This document shows positions 41,378-53,385 of a stretch of DNA of 62,486 nt, one piece after another. The first letter of the stretch is position 1; each line of letters starts with the position of its first letter. A program made the translations under genes and the position numbers. This stretch comes from Streptomyces sp. MUM 203J (GTDB taxonomy: Bacteria; Actinomycetota; Actinomycetes; Streptomycetales; Streptomycetaceae), in contig NZ_JADWYO010000035.1 in assembly GCF_022414595.1 (NCBI RefSeq), positions 1 through 62,486 of the forward strand. Direction: 5' to 3'. A model generated the notes under the pieces. That model saw nothing but the letters and a program-made list of their open reading frames with translations, was not told the DNA's origin and did not search any database.

Positions 41378-41597
41378 CGGATTGGTCCCTTCCAAGGCTC
41401 TCGGCCCCGGAACATACACGCCAAGTGGGCGACACCCGCGTGTCGCGCGACCGTTCCGTAAGCTTTTGCAGCCATTCGCACCAAGAGAGACAAGGCTCAC
41501 CCGCCCCTCACCCACCCCTCACACTCCCTTCTCCCTCACCCCCTCATCCGTACCGCACCGAGAGCCCGGCCGACCGCTCCACTTCACCGGGCCGCGA

Positions 41598-43952
<2,355 letters not shown>

Positions 43953-44178
43953 GCTTCAAAGAATCAGCCGTGATGCACAGCTCGGCAAACGGGCGGACGA
44001 GCGGGATACACCCGAAAGCGGTACCGGCGCGGACGGGGTGACTCCGGGCGGAAGATCTGAGGAATACCCGGAAGAAATCCGCATTCGGCCACTCGGAAAC
44101 AAGAAGAACCTGCTCAGCAAGGCATCGGCGGGTCTTCGACGGGATTACCTGCAAGGGTTCTCCGCCAGCCGGGAACGG

Positions 44179-44658
44179 TCACCGGCGCTCGGTGGAACCC
44201 GTCCTGGGCCAGCTCATCCGAATGACACCGCCCCGGTCCCCGGCGGACACCTCCACATCGTCGACGAGTCCGCTGATCACCGCGAGCCCCATCTCGTCCT
44301 CCCCCTCCGCGTCGTCAGCGTCCGCGTGCGGGACGCCCTCGCGCGCACCCGGGACCCCGGCGGGGCCGCCCGCGTCGGCGGTCGTGCCGCCGGCCACGGT
44401 CCCCGGGCCGGGCACCTCGTCCCCGACCTCGATGGAGAAGGTCTTCTCCTCCTCGGTCAGCAGGACACGGACGGGGGCGGTGATGTGGTTGCTGCGGTGC
44501 AGCCCGACGGCCCGGGAGCAGGCCTCACCGACGGCGAGCCGGACCTCGTCCAGCACGGCTTCGTCGACCCCGGCCATGCGCGCCACGGCCGCCGCCACCA
44601 GCCGGGCGGTCCTGACGTGCTCGGGCTGGGCACTGATGCGGAGTTCCACGGTGGCCAT
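44179..44658 (-). CDS. Anti-sigma factor / serine kinase-like ATPase (RsbW/SpoIIAB type), partner of BldG
   Basis: The ATG at 44658 follows GAGGGGGA and gives 159 aa. LDEVRLAVGEACSRAV is the N-box of a HATPase_c domain and DEMGLAVISGLVDDVEV the G-box. Between them lies a 30-residue acidic, Gly-rich insert. Such proteins phosphorylate and inactivate STAS antagonists or bind sigma factors. Its location directly downstream of bldG, on the same strand, is conserved in Streptomyces, where it is co-transcribed with bldG. Confidence 0.85.
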   Translation of the reverse strand: MATVELRISAQPEHVRTARLVAAAVARMAGVDEAVLDEVRLAVGEACSRAVGLHRSNHITAPVRVLLTEEEKTFSIEVGDEVPGPGTVAGGTTADAGGPAGVPGAREGVPHADADDAEGEDEMGLAVISGLVDDVEVSAGDRGGVIRMSWPRTGSTERR

Positions 44659-45144
44659 GCTGTCCCCCTCGGGCTTACGAGCGTGGTTCTCGGAGGACCG
44701 GGCCGGGCACCCGGCGCCTCCGCCGTTTCTCCGGACCCCCGGGAGCGCCCGGAGCGTCCGGCTGACCTTCCGGTCACCCGGGCGTGGAGCCGATCTGCCG
44801 GGCACCGCGGCCGAGCCCGCAGGCCTGACGATACGAAGCGACCCGGGTGTGGGGCCTGTACGGCCCCTTTCGGGCCACGGCGGACGACCCTGCCTGCCCC
44901 GAACCCGAGGATCCTGAGCCAGAGGCTCAGGGCCGAGGGCCCGGGACGCAACGACGACTGCCGTCGGCCGACCTGGTGGCCGCCGATCACACGAGGCCCA
45001 CGGGCCGCGCCACAGCAGCACCGTCGCCCCGGCCCACCGGCCGGTCGCCCGGCCAGCGCGGCCGCCGGGCATCCAGAGGGTGAACGGCGCACCGAAGGGA
45101 CCGCCCGACGGACCGGCCGACCGAGTCACGCCGACCGGGGTCGG
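44659..45144. other. About 490-bp gap between bldG and its anti-sigma gene
   Basis: No convincing frame is present; the sequence is CG-rich with low-complexity frames. Part of the gap is 3' untranslated sequence of bldG. It probably carries an additional promoter for the anti-sigma gene, but I found no clear elements. Confidence 0.4.
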
Positions 45145-45531
45145 TCACCCCGGCCGGACGGAGCCGATCAGGTCGGTCAGTCGGTGGCCGCGACAGCCTC
45201 GTCGACGGTCGTGTGAATCGGGAACACCTTGGTCAGGCCCGTGATCCGGAAGATGCTTGAGAATGCGCTCCTGGTTGCACACCAGGCGGAGCGAACCCTC
45301 ATGGGCACGAACACGCTTCAGACCGCCCACGAGCACGCCGAGGCCGGTCGAGTCGAGGAAGTCCACGCCCTCCATGTCGACGACCAGGTGGTAGCTGCCG
45401 TCGTTCACCAGCTCGACCAACTGCTCGCGCAGCTTGGGCGCGGTATACACATCAATCTCGCCACCGACCTCGACGACCGTGCGGTCGCCGCCAGGACCGG
45501 ACACATTGCGAGTCGACAGGGACAGGTCCAC
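45145..45531 (-). pseudogene. bldG: Anti-sigma factor antagonist BldG, frameshifted at the C-terminus
   Basis: The first about 88 residues match BldG: EVGGEIDVYTAPKLREQL, then VDMEGVDFLDSTGLGVLVGG with the phosphorylatable Ser. After ERILK the frame departs from the family. Deleting one base (plus-strand G45255) restores the continuation IFRITGLTKVFPIHT and EEAVAATD-like ending, with a stop at 45177-45179. The intact frame would be 117 aa; the present one runs 128 aa with a foreign C-terminus. BldG regulates development and antibiotic production. The insertion may be a real mutation or a sequencing error. It lies divergent from the helicase gene, 79 bp apart. Confidence 0.85.
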
Positions 45532-45610
45532 GGATCCTCCAGCACCTTGCTATCGAGCGGTCGCCCCCCGGGGTTCCCCGACGGAGCCTGGGGACGGTTC
45601 GCCAGCCGCG

Positions 45611-48079
45611 ATGGCATTCAATCACTTACCAGCAGGCATGCACGACGCCTTGGGAGCATTGTCCGTCATGCCAGTGACACACTCGGTGCCGATGGCCAGG
45701 AATCAGCGCCCCAGTCGCCCCGCCGAGAGCGGGGTGAGCCACCCCTCCCCCGGCACCGTCCTCGACCGGCTCACCGCGGGTGCGAACCGGGCTGCGCGCA
45801 TCACTCATACGGAGCACCTGCCCCCGAGAGAGGGACGGCATGCCCTCTGGCCCGATCGCATCCGACCAGAAGTGATCAACGCCATTCACCGGGCGGGGAT
45901 CGACCACCCGTGGGCCCATCAGGCGGCTGCCGCCGAGCACGCCCTGGACGGCGAGTCCGTGGTCATCGCCACCGGCACGGCCTCCGGCAAGTCACTCGCC
46001 TATCTCTCCCCCGTCCTGTCCACGCTGCTGGACGGCTCCGAGGCACCCAACGGCCGGGGCACGACCGCGCTGTACCTGGCCCCGACGAAGGCGCTCGCCG
46101 CCGACCAGCGGCGCGCCGTGAAGGACCTCGCCGCCCCGCTGGGCACCCGGATCCGCCCGGCCGTGTACGACGGCGACACGCCCGTGGAGGAACGTGAGTG
46201 GGTCCGTCAGTACGCCAACTACGTGCTGACCAATCCCGACATGCTGCACCGGGGCATACTCCCGTCCCACCCGCGCTGGTCCTCCTTCCTGCGCGCGCTG
46301 CGGTTCGTCGTCGTCGACGAATGCCACACGTACCGCGGCGTGTTCGGCTCGCACGTCGCCCAGGTGCTGCGCCGCCTGCGCCGTCTGTGCGCCCGGTACG
46401 GGTCCGATCCCGTGTTCCTGCTCGCCTCGGCCACCGCCGCCGAGCCCGCAGCCGCCGCGGGCCGCCTCACCGGACTGCCCGTCCAGGAGGTGGCCGACGA
46501 CGCCTCACCGCGCGGCGAGCTGGTCTTCGCACTCTGGGAACCGCCCCTCACCGAACTGCACGGCGAGCACGGTGCCCCGGTCCGCCGCACCGCCACCGCC
46601 GAGACCGCCGATCTGCTCACCGACCTGACCGTGCAGGGTGTACGCTCCGTCGCCTTCGTCCGCTCCCGGCGCGGCGCCGAGCTGATCTCGGTGATCGCCC
46701 AGGAACGCCTGGCCGAAGTCGACCGCTCCCTCGCCCGCCGGGTCGCCGCCTACCGGGGCGGCTACCTGCCGGAGGAGCGCCGTTCCCTGGAGCGGGCCCT
46801 GCACTCCGGCGAGCTGCTCGGCATGTCCGCGACCACCGCGCTGGAGCTGGGCATCGACGTGTCCGGCCTGGACGCGGTCCTGATCGCCGGGTACCCGGGC
46901 ACTCGCGCCTCGCTGTGGCAGCAGGCGGGCCGCGCCGGCCGCTCGGGCCAGGGCGCCCTGGCCGTCCTGGTGGCCCGAGACGACCCGCTGGACACGTACC
47001 TGGTCCACCACCCGGAGGCACTGTTCCAGCGGCCCGTGGAGTCGACGGTGCTGGACCCGGACAACCCGTACGTCCTTGCCCCCCACCTGTGCGCGGCGGC
47101 GGCCGAGCTTCCCCTGACCGACAGCGACCTGGACCTGTTCGGCCCGGCTGCCCCCGCCCTGCTGCCCCAGCTCGAGGCCGCCCGCCTGCTGCGGCAGCGA
47201 GCCTCCGGCTGGTACTGGACGCGCCGGGAGCGTGCCGCCGACCTCACCGACATCCGGGGCGAGGGCGGCAGCCCCGTACGGGTCGTGGAGGCGGCCACCG
47301 GGCGGCTGCTCGGCACGGTCGACGCGTCCGCCGCGCACGCCACGGTCCACGAAGGCGCCGTGCACCTCCATCAGGGCCGCACCTATCTCGTACGGGAACT
47401 GGACCTCAAGGATTCGGTCGCACTGGTCGAGGAAGCCACCCCGCCCTATTCGACCACCGCCCGTGACACCACCTCCATCTCTGTTCTGGACACCGACACC
47501 ACGGTCCCCTGGGGGGAAGGCCGGCTCTGCTACGGCTCTGTCGAGGTCACCAACCAGGTCGTCTCCTTCCTTCGTCGTCGTCTCATCACAGGCGAGGTCC
47601 TGGGCGAGACCAAACTGGACCTCCCGCCGCGCACCCTGCGCACCCGTGCCGTGTGGTGGACGGTCACCGAGGACCAGCTGGACGCCGCCCGTGTGAACCC
47701 GGAGCAGCTGGGTGGCGCGCTGCACGCCGCCGAGCACGCCTCGATCGGGCTCCTGCCGCTGTTCGCCACGTGCGACCGCTGGGACATCGGCGGTGTGTCC
47801 GTGCCGCTCCACCCGGACACCCTGTTGCCGACCGTGTTCGTGTACGACGGCCACCCCGGGGGCGCCGGCTTCGCGGAGCGCGCCTTCCACACCGCCCGCG
47901 CCTGGCTCACCGCCACCCGCGAGGCCATCGCGTCCTGCGAGTGCGACGCGGGCTGCCCGTCCTGCATCCAGTCCCCGAAGTGCGGCAACGGCAACGACCC
48001 CCTGCACAAGCGAGGCGCCGTCCGTCTCCTCACCGAACTCCTCCGGGGCGCTCCGGAGGATCCCTCGTCGGGAGACTGA
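45611..48079 (+). CDS. DEAD/DEAH-box helicase of the MrfA/Hrq1 type with C-terminal four-Cys domain
   Basis: The start is ATG 45611; upstream of it the frame overlaps the bldG promoter. The protein is 822 aa. IATGTASGKSLAYLSP is the Walker A (motif I), VVDECHTYRG the DEAH-like motif II and LLASATAAEP motif III. Helicase domain 2 carries MSATTALELGIDVSG and QQAGRAGRSG. A DUF1998-like C-terminal region ends in CECDAGCPSCIQSPKCG, a four-Cys metal site. Related MrfA/Hrq1 helicases act in DNA crosslink or mitomycin damage repair. It is conserved next to bldG in Streptomyces. Confidence 0.87.
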   Translation: MAFNHLPAGMHDALGALSVMPVTHSVPMARNQRPSRPAESGVSHPSPGTVLDRLTAGANRAARITHTEHLPPREGRHALWPDRIRPEVINAIHRAGIDHPWAHQAAAAEHALDGESVVIATGTASGKSLAYLSPVLSTLLDGSEAPNGRGTTALYLAPTKALAADQRRAVKDLAAPLGTRIRPAVYDGDTPVEEREWVRQYANYVLTNPDMLHRGILPSHPRWSSFLRALRFVVVDECHTYRGVFGSHVAQVLRRLRRLCARYGSDPVFLLASATAAEPAAAAGRLTGLPVQEVADDASPRGELVFALWEPPLTELHGEHGAPVRRTATAETADLLTDLTVQGVRSVAFVRSRRGAELISVIAQERLAEVDRSLARRVAAYRGGYLPEERRSLERALHSGELLGMSATTALELGIDVSGLDAVLIAGYPGTRASLWQQAGRAGRSGQGALAVLVARDDPLDTYLVHHPEALFQRPVESTVLDPDNPYVLAPHLCAAAAELPLTDSDLDLFGPAAPALLPQLEAARLLRQRASGWYWTRRERAADLTDIRGEGGSPVRVVEAATGRLLGTVDASAAHATVHEGAVHLHQGRTYLVRELDLKDSVALVEEATPPYSTTARDTTSISVLDTDTTVPWGEGRLCYGSVEVTNQVVSFLRRRLITGEVLGETKLDLPPRTLRTRAVWWTVTEDQLDAARVNPEQLGGALHAAEHASIGLLPLFATCDRWDIGGVSVPLHPDTLLPTVFVYDGHPGGAGFAERAFHTARAWLTATREAIASCECDAGCPSCIQSPKCGNGNDPLHKRGAVRLLTELLRGAPEDPSSGD

Positions 48080-48190
48080 GCGCGCGGCGAATGCCGCGAC
48101 ACGTGCTCCACTCCGGATCTCGCATCTCAACGCCTGGACGGCACTCGCCTTCGATCGCCGGACGGGGCAAGTTGGAGTTCCGATACGAGG

Positions 48191-48673
48191 TCAGGGCGCC
48201 GGAGGCCCCGGACCATGCGTCTCCATGGCCGGTGGGCCGGCCCTTGCCCGGCCGTGCACGGTGTACGGGCCGAGCCGGACGCGCGCCGTCACCTCAGCGA
48301 TCTCCCCGCGCACAGCGCACCGGACCAGGTCGGCGCGCTGTGCCCCGGCGACCCGGGCGGCGGCCTCACAGGCCGGGCCCTCCCCCTCCAGTGCCCGGTC
48401 GGCCGCGGCGAGGGCGGCCAGGTCGGCTGCTCCGCCCGCTCGGTGCCGAGCGGCCACCGCCTGCCCCAGGCCCAGCACCGCCGCGAAGACGCAGCACAGC
48501 GCTCCCGCGGTGACCGCCGCCCACACTGTGGCCGACCCCCGGTCCCTCCGCCACCGGGTTTGCCCGACCGGCCGACGCCACCGGGTCTGCCGGGCCCGCC
48601 AGGGCCTCCCCTTCCACCACGTCGGCCGGAGCCATCGGCTCCGTGGGGCCTGCCCCGGGAAGCCCGCGTTCAC
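48191..48673 (-). CDS. TadE-like pilus-related protein (helicase/secretion-neighbourhood type)
   Basis: The start is GTG 48673 in a GTGA overlap with the stop of the preceding tadE-like gene, giving 160 aa; the longer frame is low-complexity. After a basic N-terminal stretch comes DRGSATVWAAVTAGALCCVFAAVLGLGQAV, a pilin-like hydrophobic segment. AADLAALAAADRAL follows. Such minor pilin-like proteins are typical of actinobacterial tad loci. It is the last gene of the tad operon. Confidence 0.75.
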   Translation of the reverse strand: MNAGFPGQAPRSRWLRPTWWKGRPWRARQTRWRRPVGQTRWRRDRGSATVWAAVTAGALCCVFAAVLGLGQAVAARHRAGGAADLAALAAADRALEGEGPACEAAARVAGAQRADLVRCAVRGEIAEVTARVRLGPYTVHGRARAGPPAMETHGPGPPAP

Positions 48674-49077
48674 GAGGTCACCGCCAGGTCCGTGCCCACC
48701 GTGTCCTCCGCCAGGGCCACCGCCTCCGACCGGAGTGTCAGCGTCCAGGAGACCGGACCCGGTGCCGGAGCCTCCACGCGCACCCGCCACAGGTCCCCGT
48801 CCCGCCGCAGATCGACCCGCGCTCCCTCCGGGGCCGCAGCTTGAGCCGCGTCCACCACCGCCCCCTCGGGCTCCGACCGCGCCGCCGCCCGCGCCCCGGC
48901 TCTGGCCGCGTCCACGCACTGGAGGTGCGCAGCCGCGGCGGCCAGGCCCCACAGCAGCACCAGAGCGAACACCAGCAGCGCCGGAACGGCCATGGCCGCC
49001 TCCGCCGTGACAGATCCCCGGTCTGCCGCCGGGCGGCACCGCCCCCGACTCGCGTGGTCGACCTCAGAACGGAGCAT
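48670..49077 (-). CDS. TadE-like pseudopilin
   Basis: This 135-aa protein has the TadE pattern: DRGSVTAEAAMAVPALLVFALVLLWGLAAAA, where the Glu after TA marks the pilin-type processing region, followed by CVDAARAGARAAARSE. It starts at ATG 49077, overlapping the DUF4244 stop by 14 bp, and ends in a 4-bp overlap with the next gene. It probably forms part of the Flp-type pilus or secretion filament. Confidence 0.8.
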   Translation of the reverse strand: MLRSEVDHASRGRCRPAADRGSVTAEAAMAVPALLVFALVLLWGLAAAAAHLQCVDAARAGARAAARSEPEGAVVDAAQAAAPEGARVDLRRDGDLWRVRVEAPAPGPVSWTLTLRSEAVALAEDTVGTDLAVTS

Positions 49078-49306
49078 CGAGCGCCCTGCCGATCACCCCT
49101 TGAACCCCGGCCGATACGGCGTCGCTCGTCACGACCTTGTACAGGACCGCCGCGAACGCACAGGCTGCGATGGTGCCCATGGCGTACTCGGCCGTGTTCA
49201 TCCCCGCGTCGTTCCTCCAGGCGCCCGCCACTCCGCGCAACGCCTCCCGGGCCCGGCCCCAACGGCCCCGTGCCCACAGCCGTGTTTCCCTCACATACCG
49301 CCACAT
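49064..49306 (-). CDS. DUF4244 Flp pilin-like protein
   Basis: This 80-aa protein has a basic N-terminus, then GMNTAEYAMGTIAACAFAAVLYKV, with the Glu five residues after Gly typical of Flp pilins processed by a prepilin peptidase. It is likely the major pilin of this locus. Its overlap with the tadE-like gene indicates a common transcript. A 44-bp gap separates it from tadC upstream. Confidence 0.85.
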   Translation of the reverse strand: MWRYVRETRLWARGRWGRAREALRGVAGAWRNDAGMNTAEYAMGTIAACAFAAVLYKVVTSDAVSAGVQGVIGRALDAPF

Positions 49307-49350
49307 GACAGCTCCCTTGTCTCATATGTCCCGTACCGTTCGTGCTCCGT

Positions 49351-50112
49351 TCACAGGAGCCGGGTCGCCAGTCCGATCACGACCGGCGCCACCCCTACCG
49401 CCAGGAAGGCCGGCAGGAAGCACAGCCCCACAGGGGCGGTGATCAGCACCTGAGCCCGCTGGGCCCGGGCCGTCGCCGTTCTCGCCCGGTCGGCCCTGAG
49501 CCCGGCGGCCAGCCCGGCCACGGGTCCGGCGGCCGGAGCACCTGACGCGCCCGCCCGTTCCAGACAGCGGGCCAGCGGCCGCGCCCCCGGCAGCTCCCCG
49601 AACCGGCCCCAGGTCTCCACGGGGTCACCCCCCAGCGCCAGCTCGGCCGCCGCCCTTGTCAGGCGGTCGCCCACGGGGCCGCCCAGCGATCTGCCCACCG
49701 CCTCGGCGGCCTCGCGGGGCCCCGCCCCGGCGGACAGGCACGCCGCGAGGAGTTCCGCCGCGAGCGGCAGCCTCCGTTCCGCCTCCAGACGGGCGGCGTC
49801 GGGGCGCGGGCGCCGCTGCCAGCGCCGTACACCCAGAGCCCCGGCGGCACCGGTCACGCAGCCCAGGAAGCCCCCGAACAGGGCCCACCCGAGGACCAGC
49901 GCCACCGTCGGCCCCAGCCACCGTGCGGACCGCGCCGACGGCACACGCCACCTCCACCGCCCCCGCTCGGCCACCCGCCCGCGGGACGCAAGCCCTCTCA
50001 GCCGTGTGCGGGCATGTCGCACCCGACGCTCGCGCTCCAGAGACCGGACCGCCCACACGGCGACCACAAGAAGCACGACCCACCACACCTGATGGCCGGA
50101 CTCGCCGCTCAT
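49351..50112 (-). CDS. tadC: Type II secretion F-domain membrane protein, TadC-like
   Basis: This 253-aa protein has an N-terminal TM segment, a second hydrophobic pair around residues 68-92, then the T2SSF domain (LAAELLAACLSAGAG, then RLTRAAAELALGGDPVETW), ending with a hydrophobic hairpin ITAPVGLCFLPAFLAVGV. It forms the inner-membrane platform with TadB. The start overlaps the tadB stop by 4 bp (ATGA). Confidence 0.85.
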   Translation of the reverse strand: MSGESGHQVWWVVLLVVAVWAVRSLERERRVRHARTRLRGLASRGRVAERGRWRWRVPSARSARWLGPTVALVLGWALFGGFLGCVTGAAGALGVRRWQRRPRPDAARLEAERRLPLAAELLAACLSAGAGPREAAEAVGRSLGGPVGDRLTRAAAELALGGDPVETWGRFGELPGARPLARCLERAGASGAPAAGPVAGLAAGLRADRARTATARAQRAQVLITAPVGLCFLPAFLAVGVAPVVIGLATRLL

Positions 50113-51008
50113 GTCCCCTCACCGGCCCGCACGATCCGCCCCGCCCACCACAGGCCTGCGGCCTCCAGCGCCACGCCGAGCGCCAGGCAGACCAGACCCG
50201 CGGGCGTGTGCAGCAGCACTCTCAGAGGCTGCGCGCCGAGCGCCGCCCCCATCCCGAGCCCCGCGAGGGGAAGCACCGCGAGCAGCACGACTGTCGCCCA
50301 GGTACCGGACAACTGGGCTCGCAGCCGCTCCCGTTGCTCACGGCGGTCCCGCAGCGCGTCCTCCAGCCGCTGCAGCCCGGCGGCCAGACCCGCGCCGCCG
50401 TCGACGGCCACCTGCCAGCACGCCGCCAGCCCGGCCAGGCCGTCCGCACCGTCCCCACGAGCGGCCCGGCGCAGCGCCCCCGGCACATCGCCGCCGAAGC
50501 GCGCGGCCGCCAGGACCGCGGCCTCCTCGGTACCCAGCGCTCCCGTTGCGCGGGCCCCGAACCGCAGCGCCGCGCCGGGCTGGGCGCCGGCCCTCAGCTC
50601 ACCCGCGACCGCCCCGCACAGGGCGATCACCGCGCCCTCCCGCCGGTCCCGTTCCCTGTGCCGCTCTCCGGCCCGCAGCCGCCGGCGCACCAGAGGCAGG
50701 GCGGCGGCACCCGCGAGCAGCGGCAGCAGTGACTCACCGAGCAGCGCGAGCGCCAGCGCCACAGCCAGGCACAGCCACTCGCGCCGCGCCCGGCCGCGCA
50801 CCCGCGCCCATGCCGTTGAGCAGGCCCCAGCCAGGGCCCCGGGCCGGGGCCCGGCCGTCCCGGTTCGCGGCCCGCCGGGGCGTGCCCCCATCACCGTGCC
50901 TCCGGCGACGAGCATCCGTCCCCTGCGCGCGGCCCGGCTGTCCCCGGCACAGAGCCAGGCCAGCACTCCCGCACAGAACGCCGCCGCGTACAGCGGCTGT
51001 CCCGTCAC
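50109..51008 (-). CDS. tadB: Type II secretion F-domain membrane protein, TadB-like
   Basis: The GTG at 51008 overlaps the tadA stop, giving 299 aa. A hydrophobic N-terminal segment (AAAFCAGVLAWL) and a second at about 85-115 precede the T2SSF domain, VIALCGAVAGELRAGAQPGAAL. The C-terminus is a hydrophobic pair. Partner of TadC in the inner-membrane platform. Confidence 0.85.
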   Translation of the reverse strand: MTGQPLYAAAFCAGVLAWLCAGDSRAARRGRMLVAGGTVMGARPGGPRTGTAGPRPGALAGACSTAWARVRGRARREWLCLAVALALALLGESLLPLLAGAAALPLVRRRLRAGERHRERDRREGAVIALCGAVAGELRAGAQPGAALRFGARATGALGTEEAAVLAAARFGGDVPGALRRAARGDGADGLAGLAACWQVAVDGGAGLAAGLQRLEDALRDRREQRERLRAQLSGTWATVVLLAVLPLAGLGMGAALGAQPLRVLLHTPAGLVCLALGVALEAAGLWWAGRIVRAGEGT

Positions 51009-52156
51009 CACGGCTCGCCCCCGAGAAGCGCCCGCAGCCGCTCCCAACCCGGTTCCCGTGCGAAGCCGTCAGGTGCCCAGCGCAGGGCGGGCACAGTGGC
51101 CACGAGGCCGTCAGGGCGACGCTCCAGGACGTGCACCTCGGCCACGCGGCGCCGCCCGTGCGGGGTTCGCACCAGGTGCACCACGGTGGAGAGGCCCGCC
51201 GCCAACTGGCTGTGCAGCGCTCCGCGATCAAGACCGGCGGCCATGCCCAGGGCCTCCAGCCGGGCCGGCACATCGGCGGCCGTGTTGGCGTGGACAGTGC
51301 CGGAGCCTCCTTCGTGACCCGTGTTCAGGGCGGCCAGCAGGTCGGCCACTTCCGCGCCTCTGACCTCCCCCACGACGAGCCGGTCCGGACGCATCCGCAA
51401 CGCCTGGCGCACCAGGTCCTTGAGGGTCACGCTGCCCGCTCCCTCCTGGTTGGGCGGGCGGGCCTCAAGTCGCACCACGTGCGGGTGGTCCGGACGCAGT
51501 TCCGCCGAGTCCTCGGCCAGCACGATCCGCTCCCGCCGCCCCACGAGCCCGAGCATCGCGGAGAGCAGCGTTGTCTTGCCCGAGCCCGTGCCGCCACTGA
51601 TCAGGTACGACACCCGGGACTCGACCAGCGCGCGCAGGAGCAGGTCACCACCCGGGGGCACGGTGCCCGCCGTGACGAGTTCGTCGAGGGTGAAGGCCCG
51701 GGGGCGCACCACCCGCAGCGACAGACAGGTGGAACCCACGGCGACCGGCGGCAGTACCGCGTGCATCCGTGTGCCGTCGGGCAGGCGGGCATCCGCCCAG
51801 GGACGCGCGTCGTCCAGGCGGCGGCCCGCCACGGCCGCGAGCCGCTGCGCCAGCCGACGGACGGCCGTCGCGTCCGGGAACGTGACGGCTGACAGCTCGA
51901 GCCCGTCGCCCCGGTCCACCCACACACGGTCGGGCGCCGATACGAGAACGTCGGTCACCGCCGGGTCGGCCAGCAGGCCCTCAAGAGGCCCGGTGCCTAC
52001 CAGCTCGCCCCGCAACTGCGCGGTGACGCCGAGGACCTGGGCGTCACCGAGCAGTTTGCCCTGGGCCCGCAGCGCCGCCGCGACACCTGCGGGCGTCGGT
52101 TCCGTACCGCTCTCCGCAAGCCGCTGCCGTACGGCGTCGAGCAGCGCGGTGGTCAT
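51005..52156 (-). CDS. tadA: Secretion ATPase TadA/CpaF
   Basis: The start is ATG 52156, in an ATGA overlap with the tadZ-like gene; 383 aa. LISGGTGSGKTTLLSAML is Walker A, IVLAEDSAELRP the Asp box, and LRMRPDRLVVGEVRGAE the Walker B/Arg segment. TGHEGGSGTVHANTA is the His box. The hexameric ATPase drives pilus assembly. The N-terminal domain is typical of CpaF. Confidence 0.93.
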   Translation of the reverse strand: MTTALLDAVRQRLAESGTEPTPAGVAAALRAQGKLLGDAQVLGVTAQLRGELVGTGPLEGLLADPAVTDVLVSAPDRVWVDRGDGLELSAVTFPDATAVRRLAQRLAAVAGRRLDDARPWADARLPDGTRMHAVLPPVAVGSTCLSLRVVRPRAFTLDELVTAGTVPPGGDLLLRALVESRVSYLISGGTGSGKTTLLSAMLGLVGRRERIVLAEDSAELRPDHPHVVRLEARPPNQEGAGSVTLKDLVRQALRMRPDRLVVGEVRGAEVADLLAALNTGHEGGSGTVHANTAADVPARLEALGMAAGLDRGALHSQLAAGLSTVVHLVRTPHGRRRVAEVHVLERRPDGLVATVPALRWAPDGFAREPGWERLRALLGGEPW

Positions 52157-53385
52157 GAGGCACCGCCCCAGGCGATCCCGGCCGTGCTCTCGGCCATGGC
52201 CGCCCCGGTCCCGCAACCAGCTCCGGCTGCGCTCCCGGGTCCGGGCTCGGTACCGCTTCCGGCTCCGCGGTCCGCGAGCGCGCGCTTCCAGAAGGCCGTA
52301 CAGAAACGGCCCAGGGGGCTGGACGCGCTGTCTCCGGGCGGCCGACCGTCGTCGAGTGCCGCCAGAAGCCGCGGCTCCGTGGGCAGTTCACCGGCGAGCG
52401 GCAGTCCCAGCGCGCGAGCCACCCATGTCTCGTCGATGCCGGCGGTATAGGGGCCGCGCGCGATGACCCGCAGGTCCCCGAGCACTGTCCCCGCCATCGC
52501 GGCCATCCGTTTGGCGGCCGCGATCGCGCGCAGCTCGCCGGGCACGACGAGCAGACCCATGTCGAGCTGGGCGAGCGCTTCCACGCTGACCTCGTCGATC
52601 CGCCGGGGCAGGTCCGCGAGCACGATGCCGCCACGCCGCCGGGCGGCGGCGAGCACGGACCGCATCGCCTCCGCCGGAACCGCCGCGGTGGTGCCCCGGT
52701 CCCAGCTCAGCACGCGCACCCCGTGGAGCAACGGCAGAGACTCCTCCAGGGCCGTACCGGCGACGCGTCCCTCGGCTGAGGCGAGTTCCGGCCACCGCGC
52801 CCCTTCGGCTTGCTCACCGCCGAGCAGGACGTCAAGGCCGCCGCCGAGAGGATCGCCGTCGACCAGTACCGTGCGCAGGCCGGTCCGCGCGGCACTGACG
52901 GCGAGGGCGCAGGCGAGGGTGGACGCTCCGGCCCCGCCCCGACCGCCCAGGACCCCGACGGTCAGTGCCTGCCGTCCCGCTCCCTCGGTCACGTCCGCGA
53001 TGCGGCCGACGATCCGGCTCTCCGCGTCGGGAATACGCGAGACGTCGTCGGCTCCGATTTCCACCGCGCGCCGCCACAGATCCGGATCGTCCAGGTCGCG
53101 GGCGATCAGCAGGACGCCGTGTCTGCGGGTCATACCCCGGCAGCGGACGGCCGCGTCGGCCCCGACCAGCACCAGGGGCGCTGTGTCCCAGGCCGCCTTT
53201 CCGACGGGCGCCGAGTGGTGCACGTCCGGCTGCGCACCTGCCGCGGCCGACAGCCTGAGCAGGTCGTCGAGCAGCTCCGCGTCGTCCGTCACGATCAGCG
53301 GAGCGGCCCTGTGTCCCTCGACGAACGGTGTGCGGTCGTCGGCACCCGGCATGCCGTCCGGGTCGGTTGTGATGGTTCCGTTCAT
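52153..53385 (-). CDS. MinD/ParA-like pilus localisation ATPase, TadZ/CpaE-like
   Basis: This 410-aa protein has an N-terminal receiver-like domain (about 25-135), then GVLGGRGGAGASTLACALA, a deviant Walker A, and VLVDGDPLGGGLDVLLGG. LADLPRRIDEVS follows. The C-terminal 40 residues are a Gly/Ala-rich tail. TadZ/CpaE proteins localise the Tad apparatus; actinobacterial versions are also annotated as septum-site (Ssd) proteins. It is the first gene of the tad operon. Confidence 0.85.
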   Translation of the reverse strand: MNGTITTDPDGMPGADDRTPFVEGHRAAPLIVTDDAELLDDLLRLSAAAGAQPDVHHSAPVGKAAWDTAPLVLVGADAAVRCRGMTRRHGVLLIARDLDDPDLWRRAVEIGADDVSRIPDAESRIVGRIADVTEGAGRQALTVGVLGGRGGAGASTLACALAVSAARTGLRTVLVDGDPLGGGLDVLLGGEQAEGARWPELASAEGRVAGTALEESLPLLHGVRVLSWDRGTTAAVPAEAMRSVLAAARRRGGIVLADLPRRIDEVSVEALAQLDMGLLVVPGELRAIAAAKRMAAMAGTVLGDLRVIARGPYTAGIDETWVARALGLPLAGELPTEPRLLAALDDGRPPGDSASSPLGRFCTAFWKRALADRGAGSGTEPGPGSAAGAGCGTGAAMAESTAGIAWGGAS

